Below are positions 14,493 to 22,346 of a stretch of DNA of 32,072 nt, one piece after another; within the stretch, counting starts at the first letter, position 1; each line of letters starts with the position of its first letter. The notes beneath the pieces were generated by a model. That model made no database searches. It saw only the letters and a list, made by a program, of their open reading frames with translations, and was not told the origin of the DNA. Source of the stretch: PVC group bacterium (GTDB lineage: Bacteria; Verrucomicrobiota; Kiritimatiellia; UBA8416); NCBI GenBank assembly GCA_003567005.1, contig PXBF01000013.1, positions 1 through 32,072 of the forward strand, read 5' to 3'. The translations under genes were made by a program, and so were the position numbers.

Positions 14493-17400
14493 ATGAGAAT
14501 ACTTAAGCAGAGAAAGAAAAACAGGGTGGATCGTCGGATGGCATTAGATGGTGTGCCCAAGATGTTTCCCGGCGTTACGTTTGAAGATATGACGAATGGT
14601 TGCGTGCGCGTGAGTCTGACCCTGAAACGCGGGAGCGGGTTTCTCGAGCGGATGCGCCCTCCCGAGACACGTCGCAGCTACGAGCTGGATGAATTTGGCA
14701 CGTTTGTGATTCGCATGGTGGATGGGGAACGCTCGGTTCTGGATATTGTCAATGCTTTCGAGGAGCGCTACCGGATGTCGCGCCGGGAAGTGGAGTTGTC
14801 GGTGGTTGCCTTCTGCAAACTGCTGATGCAGCGCAACATCATGGCCGTGGCAGTGCCGCGCAAAAGACCAGCCACCGCATCGGCTGTGACTGCTGCGAGC
14901 TTGCTCCTGTTTTGCGGGGGAATGGGGACCATGGCAAATCCCGAAGATCCCGCACTCCCCGAGGGCTTTGGCTCTGTGGAGCGCACAATGGAGTCACTGC
15001 AAGCCATCGCCAGCGTGGGGCCACGTAGCCCGGGATCGCCTGGCAATCTGGCGCTAGAAGAAATGGTAGCCGCGCGTTTTGCGGCGAGTGAATTTGAGCA
15101 TGGTGAAATCCGGTTCTCTACCCCCGTATTTCAGCCGGGTACCCTGGTTGTGGATGCCGGGGACAAGGGCGTATTTTCCTGCGAGACGATGCACCCGAGT
15201 TTGATGCGCCCCGGAAATTTTCCGGAAGCGGAATTTGACGCGCACATCGTGTATCTCGGGATGGGCAGAAACGAGGATCTGGCACGTTTGGAGGGAACAC
15301 CGTTGCAGGGGGCCATTGCGGTCATGGATTATAATAGCGGGGACCGCTGGATGGAGTTTTTGCGCTTCGGTATCAAGGGCTTTGTGTTTGTGGCCGATAC
15401 GGATGCTGCATATGATCATAAGCAGGCGACGAGCAAAGTATTTACATCTGAAATCTCCGTGCCGCGGTTTTTCCTGGATGGAGACGAAGGGGGGCAGTTG
15501 CGCGAATTGGCAGAGGCAGAGCCTGCATTACCAGTCGAGATTCGCCAGACATCCTCGCGCTGGGAATATGGCGAGTTACGCAATCTGTGGGCCTTGATTC
15601 CGGGGGCAGATGATCAGCTCTCGCAGCAGGTGGTAGTTATCACTGCATCCATGGACGCAAATTCGGTCGTACCGACGCGTGCGTATGGTGCGCAGCGTAT
15701 GGTCAACCTGCATATGCTATTGGAAATGCTCGAGGATTTTCGTGAGAATCCGCCCCTGTATTCTGTCATGCTGGTAGCAATTAATGGGCATACACAGCGC
15801 TTTGCCGGTGAGCGCAATCTCGCGTGGCACTTGATGGCTGACGGCGCCGATGTGGAAGCCATGCGCGATGAAATTGCAACCGAAATGCGCTTGGCGCGTT
15901 TACATGCCGTCGAGTATGGGCGTTTAGCACTTGATCCGGTATTGGAGGAAGACAAACGGGATCTACACATCATGATGGAGGTGATGTGGAAGTTGGATGA
16001 TATGCAACGTCCGGAACGCGAGACGGCCTATCGGGAATTGCGGGATGCTTATGATCGGTCTTTCGAGGCGGCATTCGAGCAAGACAATGCGTTTGAGATT
16101 CTGGAAGATCTTACGTTGCCGGATCTGGATACCGAATTGGATCTGTCTCTGGTTACAGAATCGGATCTACGACAGGCCATCGTTGCTGCACGTGAAGAAG
16201 TGTCGCGAGGCTATGACCGGTTTTTTACGCGTCGTGGACGGGATCCGGATGAGCTTGAACAAGAGCGGACAGAGGATATGGCGCTTTTCGAAGAGATGAT
16301 GCGTCTACCCTTTGAGACGTTCATGGAAAAGGCCCACCGCGTCCATAGTGTGTTCGAGGATGAAAAAATATTTGAGGTGTGGCGTGTCACGCTTGATACG
16401 AGCACAGGGCAACGGCTGTATGTCAAGTCGCGCTTGCAGGATGAATTCCGGAGCATGGTCAATCGGATTGGCCAGGAAGTGATGATTGTGCGTTCGCCGG
16501 ATCGCTCCCCAGCGTTGTCCGAGGATGAGCGTGCAGCGCGCCTGGAAGAACTGGAGTTACAGCGCGACGATTTACGCCGCGTGCTGGTTTTGTTTAACAA
16601 GCTCGACATTGGCGTGGGCCGCAGCCGTACGTATTACCGGCAAATTGCGGTCGAGGATGCACAGCGCGAGATCTTGAAGGAAGCGGTGGATCGCTTTGTA
16701 GCGCAATATCGGCAATGGCAGGCACGCCACCAAGTGACGCTGGACCGCGATGCTGCCGCCAGTGCGATCCGCGAGGCACTAGGGCGTCGGCAAGTGAGTT
16801 TGGTGCTTGCGCTGGAGATGGATGCACATGCCGAGCGGGCGGGGTTCTTTTATCAATCGCCACGCGTGCAGGGGGGCTGGTTCTCGGGTTTTGCCGAAAT
16901 TGCCAATACATTGGCTACCGAGCTCGGGCTTGATGAGGATGGCAATGCTTTTTATGCGGATACATTACTGGGTATGGGGGGAGAAACCCGTGGTCACTAT
17001 TTCAACCAAGCGGCCAATCTATATGGGATTCGGCTGAGTTTTGTTCCGCAATCAGCGATTTGGCATTATCATACGGCTGATCGAACGCCAGCCTTTTCAC
17101 TACGATCCGTATTGAGTGGGCTGGGACGCACGTTTGGCCCTGCCGATACCATCGAACATCTCGATGGGCCGGACGTGCATGTCTTGCAAGCGAATGGGAG
17201 ACGTTTCTTAGGGGCGCTTTTACAGCATCCTGATGCCATCACTTCATCCAGTCTGCTGCCTGTGCGGGGTAACTTCCAGCCGTTGTGGTCCACGTTAGTT
17301 CGCACGTACAGCATCGAGGAATTTACGGGGCAGCCCGTTCCGACCGATCCCATCGCCAACGCGCTGGTGCCGCTCTATCAGACGCAGCGTCAATTGCATG

Positions 17401-20312
17401 ATATCAATCCTGCGATCATTGATGGAGATGTCATCAATGTATATCTGGGACTTGCCAATGAAACCGCCAATACCTATTTCTATGGTCTGGCCGAACTTCG
17501 ACAGTTGGCTCCTACGGCCTATCAGATGGATGAAGATTTCCGTGAAGTGCGCTTCGCGATCGACAAAGGGCGTGTGCAGTCTTCGCAGCAGGCCAGCAGT
17601 TCAGTGAATCGTTTTCCAAGGACAACGCTGCCGATGTTCCGGGCGCGCGAGTTTGTACTCTCGGATCTGCGTGATCCCACCATGATTTCGTCTACCCATA
17701 TCACGACACGGCGAATTTGGCCGAAAACGGCTAGAGGGCAATCGGATCCGGTTCGATTCGGGGCGCATGGGATTGCGACCCTATCGCGTGCACCGACACA
17801 CATTGCCTACGGGCCGGTTGGGGTTTATGCGGAGTGGCGGCGCCCCGAATTCTCCCCGGACCCTCTGATGGTTATCACCGATAGCCGTCGTCTGCTTCTC
17901 AATAGTACACCGGATAACCCGCAAGGTGAAGGATTTGAGAATCCAGAAGATTTGCCAGCGGACCTCCTGTTGCAGGCAACTTCGGATATGGCATTGTTGA
18001 ACGAGGCGCGCAATACAAGTATGCAGGGCGTGGTGAACCAGTTGCTCGATCAGTTTATTGCTCGTGGTGACAAGCTTAAATCGGAGGCGGTTGCCTTGCA
18101 GTCCGAGAATCAGCACCCTGCGTATCTGCGCACGATTTACGAGGCACTCGGCAACCAGGTGAAAGCGTACCGTGAATTGCGGCAAATGAATGCGGACATG
18201 CTGAAAGCCGTAATCGTGTTTATGGCGCTGATGTTGCCCTTTTGTTTCTTTTTGCAGAAATTGCTCTTTAATTTTAAAAAACTGGAACATGAACTCGGTG
18301 GATTCTCGCTCTTATTCTTTTCGACATTTATTCTTTTCCGGTTCATCCATCCGGCGTTCCGGATGGCCATGTCCCCCGAGGCCATTTTTATTGCGTTTGT
18401 GCTGGGTGCCATTGGTTTATTTACAACGAGCGTGCTGCGCCAGCGATTTAGCGAAGAAATGACCATCCTCTTTCGTGGTGTAGGGGGGATTGGCGAAGAA
18501 GTGGGGTATGGTACGGTCGGAACCACCGCCATGCTGATTGGTGTGCAGAACATGCGCCGTCGCCGGATCCGGACCAGCTTGACGACGGCGACCATTGTGC
18601 TGGTTGTGTTTTCGATGCTCGCGTTTTCCAGCGTTTCCCGAACGGCCCGCCCTACGTTTATCCCGCGCGGTGCATCCGCCCCTTATACGGGATTGTTTTA
18701 TCATTGGCCCGGGGGAGCTGCCATGGATGAGGCGTCCTACCGGATGATGCATGATTTGTTTGCAGAGCGGGCGGAATTGCGGCTTCGCCGTATTATGCAA
18801 AGTGCCGACAGTTGGCGCATGTACCTGCAGGATGATCCTATGCGTTTTGCGGAAATTCATACGCTTACGGGCCTTCCCCCGAATGATGCCATACTCCGCG
18901 ATTCCATGGCCTTGATAGAGGGCGAAGACTTCTCCGCTCATGATGCCCAAGAAATTTTCATCATGCTCTCAACGGCTGATGCACTCGGGCTGAGTGCCGA
19001 TGATATCGGCAAGACGCGCATACGCATGTTGGGGCGTTCGTTTGTGCTGCGCGGGTTCATTGACGAGCAGCGCTATCGCTTGGCGCGCGACTTGAATCCG
19101 AATTTGCCTTTGGTGCCCTTTGAGACGGGACAAGGTTCTGATGATGACTCGCTCGATTTGGAGATCGCCAACATTTCGGAAACCCTAGTTGAAATGTCCG
19201 GGGTTGCGATCATCCCGGAAGGAGTCGCTGCTGAGCTGGGTGCGCATCCGCGCAGTTTGGCCGTGATCTTTGATGATTTTCGGGATCCGAATCGATTAAG
19301 TGCGGAATTGCGGCAAGTGCTGGATGTAACCGATGCGCGCTTTTACGTGGGTAGCCGCCAACCGTTCAATGTGGAACAGGATGCGGCGGTGCCGGTGCGG
19401 GCAGGGGTATATTACGTCGGCAGTAGCTATCGCACGGCGATCGGTGGGCTCGCGCGTCTGCTGATCCCACTTATTATCGCAGGGTCCATTATTCTCAACA
19501 CCATGCTGGGAACGGTGTACGAACGTAAATCTGAAATCGCGGTCTTCAATGCGATCGGTCTCAATCCGACGCACATCTTCCTATTCTTCCTGGCCGAGGC
19601 GGTCGTCTACAGTTTCATTGGCGCGGTGGGGGGCTATCTGATTGGGCAGATATTGACTGTTACCGTGCAGGGGATGGGGTTGATCCGGGATGTGAATGTG
19701 AACTTTTCCTCGTTGATGGTGGTCTATGCCATCTTGTTCACGATGGCGCTGGTGATTTTATCGACATTGTATCCGGGCTATGTTGCCACGCGCACGGCGG
19801 TTCCATCGGGGCAGCGCAAATGGACGATGCCCAAGCATGACGGCGCGCGCATGCAGGTGGCATTTCCCTTTATTTACAGGCCACGCATGGCATTCGGGGT
19901 GATGTATTACCTGCGCGAATTCTTTGATTCAATGTCGGAACTTTCACTCGGGGATATCATTGCGACGCTCCGTGGCGTGCAGGCTTCCGAGGATGCCGAA
20001 GGACGCCCGGTTCTATCCTTGCAATATAATATGGCGATGGCCCCCTACGATTTGGGGGTGACGCAGCAGGTAACATTTGTTTCGAAGTATGACGAGGTCG
20101 TAAAGAGTTTCCGTTTACACATGGAGGTAGAGCGTGTTTCGGGAAATGTTACCAACTGGGTTACGACCAATAAGCCTTACCTGGAACGGATGCGCAAATT
20201 CCTGATCCGTTGGCGTAACATTGACCCGACGCGGCAGGATTGGTTTGTGAAGCATGCAGTAGAGATGTTCGAACAAGAGGCGCAGGCAGACGCCACAGGG
20301 GCGGAGGTTTAG
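14493..20312 (+). CDS. Giant PqqD / M28-like / FtsX permease fusion
   Basis: 1939 residues. About 50-120 resemble PqqD (DEFGTFVIRMVDGERSVLDI, then helices to QRNIM), a domain that in RiPP pathways binds precursor peptide. A membrane helix follows at about 128-147. About 155-455 look like an M28 peptidase fold with an inserted PA domain (GAIAVMDY, GIKGFVFVADT), but the metal-ligand positions are altered: ASMDA where AHxD is expected, GAQRM for GxND, and NGHTQ for GEE. A charged helical insertion (about 455-765) precedes a second M28-like part (765-910: LALEMDAHAERAGFF, ADTIEHLD). Helices at about 1236-1258, 1275-1293, 1301-1322 and 1361-1381 are followed by an ectodomain and three FtsX-core helices (about 1655-1762, with YERKSEIAVFNAIGLNP). 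A 165-residue cytoplasmic tail ends it. Probably the large permease subunit for the neighbouring ATPases. Function unknown. Confidence 0.85.
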   Translation: MRILKQRKKNRVDRRMALDGVPKMFPGVTFEDMTNGCVRVSLTLKRGSGFLERMRPPETRRSYELDEFGTFVIRMVDGERSVLDIVNAFEERYRMSRREVELSVVAFCKLLMQRNIMAVAVPRKRPATASAVTAASLLLFCGGMGTMANPEDPALPEGFGSVERTMESLQAIASVGPRSPGSPGNLALEEMVAARFAASEFEHGEIRFSTPVFQPGTLVVDAGDKGVFSCETMHPSLMRPGNFPEAEFDAHIVYLGMGRNEDLARLEGTPLQGAIAVMDYNSGDRWMEFLRFGIKGFVFVADTDAAYDHKQATSKVFTSEISVPRFFLDGDEGGQLRELAEAEPALPVEIRQTSSRWEYGELRNLWALIPGADDQLSQQVVVITASMDANSVVPTRAYGAQRMVNLHMLLEMLEDFRENPPLYSVMLVAINGHTQRFAGERNLAWHLMADGADVEAMRDEIATEMRLARLHAVEYGRLALDPVLEEDKRDLHIMMEVMWKLDDMQRPERETAYRELRDAYDRSFEAAFEQDNAFEILEDLTLPDLDTELDLSLVTESDLRQAIVAAREEVSRGYDRFFTRRGRDPDELEQERTEDMALFEEMMRLPFETFMEKAHRVHSVFEDEKIFEVWRVTLDTSTGQRLYVKSRLQDEFRSMVNRIGQEVMIVRSPDRSPALSEDERAARLEELELQRDDLRRVLVLFNKLDIGVGRSRTYYRQIAVEDAQREILKEAVDRFVAQYRQWQARHQVTLDRDAAASAIREALGRRQVSLVLALEMDAHAERAGFFYQSPRVQGGWFSGFAEIANTLATELGLDEDGNAFYADTLLGMGGETRGHYFNQAANLYGIRLSFVPQSAIWHYHTADRTPAFSLRSVLSGLGRTFGPADTIEHLDGPDVHVLQANGRRFLGALLQHPDAITSSSLLPVRGNFQPLWSTLVRTYSIEEFTGQPVPTDPIANALVPLYQTQRQLHDINPAIIDGDVINVYLGLANETANTYFYGLAELRQLAPTAYQMDEDFREVRFAIDKGRVQSSQQASSSVNRFPRTTLPMFRAREFVLSDLRDPTMISSTHITTRRIWPKTARGQSDPVRFGAHGIATLSRAPTHIAYGPVGVYAEWRRPEFSPDPLMVITDSRRLLLNSTPDNPQGEGFENPEDLPADLLLQATSDMALLNEARNTSMQGVVNQLLDQFIARGDKLKSEAVALQSENQHPAYLRTIYEALGNQVKAYRELRQMNADMLKAVIVFMALMLPFCFFLQKLLFNFKKLEHELGGFSLLFFSTFILFRFIHPAFRMAMSPEAIFIAFVLGAIGLFTTSVLRQRFSEEMTILFRGVGGIGEEVGYGTVGTTAMLIGVQNMRRRRIRTSLTTATIVLVVFSMLAFSSVSRTARPTFIPRGASAPYTGLFYHWPGGAAMDEASYRMMHDLFAERAELRLRRIMQSADSWRMYLQDDPMRFAEIHTLTGLPPNDAILRDSMALIEGEDFSAHDAQEIFIMLSTADALGLSADDIGKTRIRMLGRSFVLRGFIDEQRYRLARDLNPNLPLVPFETGQGSDDDSLDLEIANISETLVEMSGVAIIPEGVAAELGAHPRSLAVIFDDFRDPNRLSAELRQVLDVTDARFYVGSRQPFNVEQDAAVPVRAGVYYVGSSYRTAIGGLARLLIPLIIAGSIILNTMLGTVYERKSEIAVFNAIGLNPTHIFLFFLAEAVVYSFIGAVGGYLIGQILTVTVQGMGLIRDVNVNFSSLMVVYAILFTMALVILSTLYPGYVATRTAVPSGQRKWTMPKHDGARMQVAFPFIYRPRMAFGVMYYLREFFDSMSELSLGDIIATLRGVQASEDAEGRPVLSLQYNMAMAPYDLGVTQQVTFVSKYDEVVKSFRLHMEVERVSGNVTNWVTTNKPYLERMRKFLIRWRNIDPTRQDWFVKHAVEMFEQEAQADATGAEV

Positions 20313-20314
20313 GC

Positions 20315-22327
20315 ATGGGGTTCACGGACGACAAGGAATTAAAAGAATATCGCGACGTCATGAAGCCGCCCGATGTGGATGGTTTCGAGGATGGCTTTAA
20401 CTGGAAGGCGGTAGCCGGGGCACTGTTTCTCGGATTTATCGTGAATCCGGCGACCGACTACCTAGGGTTGGTCATCGGCGGTGATGCGGGGGTCAGCAGC
20501 GCGATGAAGTGGGTGCTGGTGATCTTTTTTGCCGAGGTTGCCAAGCGTTCCTTTACGAAACTCAAGATGCAGGAGCTCTATGTTCTGCATTATATGGTGG
20601 GTGCTGCCTTGGCGAACCCGTTCCACGGATACCTATTCAAACAGTTTGTGGCCACATCCGAATATATTCAAGGGCTCGGCCTCGGAGATCTGCCGGCTTG
20701 GGCCTTTCCGTCAGCCGAGGCAATTGAAGCGGGTGGGCGAACACTCATGACAACGGCTTGGTTGCCGGTGATTGGCTTGACGATTTTTGGCATGCTGGTG
20801 AGTCGAATCGACAACTATGGCCTCGGCTACGTGATGTACCGGCTCGCCAGCGATGTTGAAAAATTGCCGTTTCCGTTTGCTCCGATGCAAGCCGCCGGTA
20901 TTGTCGCACTGGCGGAAGGTCGCGACGATGAATCCAAGTGGCGGCAGCGTTGTTTTGCGATTGGCGGCATGATTGGTATCATCTGGGGGCTGGTCTACCT
21001 CTGTATACCGATGATTACGGAAGTATTGATGCCCCAACGCGTGGAACTGATTCCCTTGATCTTTATCGACTTCACCCCGCAATTCGGGCGTCTGCTGCCG
21101 GCTGTACCTTTTAATCTGGTCTTGAATCTTGGGGCTTTCCTCTCGGGCATGATTGTGCCCTGGTGGGGCGTGGTCGGAAGTTTTGTCGGATTGATCATTA
21201 CATGGATTGCCAACCCCGTTTTGCATCATCAAGGTGTGCTGTCGAGCTGGCAGCCCGATATGTCTTTCATTGACACGGTATTCGTAAATAATATCGACTT
21301 TTACCTGTCTTTTGGTATCGGCCTTACGCTCGCGGTAACATTCAGCCGTTTGGTGGTCAGCGGGAGCATGACATTCAAAAAATTCTTTCAGAAACCGGAG
21401 GACCGTGCACTAGACGATAAGAAGGATGGCTTTTGGAAAGGAATTCGGGACGGCTGGCGGATTTTGATTACGAATAATAAAGCCCGTGGCGACTTTTCCG
21501 TGTTTGGTGCCATCGGTATTTATCTGGGTGCAACATTCTCCTGGATCTATCTGGGAACGATTCTGATTGATGGATATCCATGGATGATCTTGAGTTTCTA
21601 TGCTCTCGCTTACACACCGTTAATTTCCTATGCAACGGCAAAGCTTGAGGGGGTATGCGGCCAGGCTGTGAATATTCCGTATTTGCGAGAATTGACGATT
21701 CTCCTAACGGGGCATAAGGGGGCTGACATCTGGTTCGCGCCGATGCCGATTCAGAATCTGGGGTCGGAAACCGTGGGTTTTCGTGTGCTGGAGTTGACTG
21801 GGACCAAAATCATCAGTCAGGTGAAAACGCTACTGCTGACGGTGCCGATCGTGATCATTGCCTCGTTCATGGCATCGGAAATTCTCTGGCGTATGGCCCC
21901 GATTCCCTCATCGGCGTACCCCTTCACGGAACGAATGTGGGAATTGAATTTGCGTCAGCAAGCCATAATGTGGACATCCACGTTGGAAGGCGGCTCGCAA
22001 TTTCTCGAGGCCATTCATTTCGAATATGCCGGTTGGGGACTGGTCAGTGGCACGGTTCTTTTTGCCGTTCTTTCGGTGCTAGGGTTGCCGATCATGCTGA
22101 TTTTCGGAGCCGTGTGGGGATTGAATCAGAGTAACCCTGGCGCATTGTTCTGCACAATGGCCGGTGCTTGTGCGGCAAAGTTTTATTTCAAGCGAATCTA
22201 CAAGGATCGCTGGCTGAAGTACATGATGGTTGTGATGGCCGGGTTCGGTTGCGGTATGGGGGTAACCTCCATGATTGCCATGTCATTTAATGTGATTTCC
22301 AGAATGTTGAGTCCAACGCTCTGGTAG
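20315..22327 (+). CDS. OPT-superfamily-like polytopic membrane protein
   Basis: About 670 residues, starting at the ATG at 20315 with GGAGG seven bases upstream; the gap to the preceding stop is two bases, implying translational coupling. The protein has a soluble N-terminus of about 30 residues and roughly twelve or more hydrophobic helices. The motif VEKLPFPFAPMQAAGIVALAE (Glu182 onward) resembles the conserved EKLxxP loop of oligopeptide-transporter (OPT) superfamily proteins, and GVCGQAVNIPYLRE resembles another OPT-like loop. OPT proteins import peptides or metal chelates by proton coupling; whether this member transports anything is unknown. It shares the EKLxxP motif with the next gene, so the two may be paired subunits. 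Placement in an ABC/FtsX operon is unusual for an OPT protein. Confidence 0.75.
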   Translation: MGFTDDKELKEYRDVMKPPDVDGFEDGFNWKAVAGALFLGFIVNPATDYLGLVIGGDAGVSSAMKWVLVIFFAEVAKRSFTKLKMQELYVLHYMVGAALANPFHGYLFKQFVATSEYIQGLGLGDLPAWAFPSAEAIEAGGRTLMTTAWLPVIGLTIFGMLVSRIDNYGLGYVMYRLASDVEKLPFPFAPMQAAGIVALAEGRDDESKWRQRCFAIGGMIGIIWGLVYLCIPMITEVLMPQRVELIPLIFIDFTPQFGRLLPAVPFNLVLNLGAFLSGMIVPWWGVVGSFVGLIITWIANPVLHHQGVLSSWQPDMSFIDTVFVNNIDFYLSFGIGLTLAVTFSRLVVSGSMTFKKFFQKPEDRALDDKKDGFWKGIRDGWRILITNNKARGDFSVFGAIGIYLGATFSWIYLGTILIDGYPWMILSFYALAYTPLISYATAKLEGVCGQAVNIPYLRELTILLTGHKGADIWFAPMPIQNLGSETVGFRVLELTGTKIISQVKTLLLTVPIVIIASFMASEILWRMAPIPSSAYPFTERMWELNLRQQAIMWTSTLEGGSQFLEAIHFEYAGWGLVSGTVLFAVLSVLGLPIMLIFGAVWGLNQSNPGALFCTMAGACAAKFYFKRIYKDRWLKYMMVVMAGFGCGMGVTSMIAMSFNVISRMLSPTLW

Positions 22328-22346
22328 TGTCCGGAAGGAATGGGGA

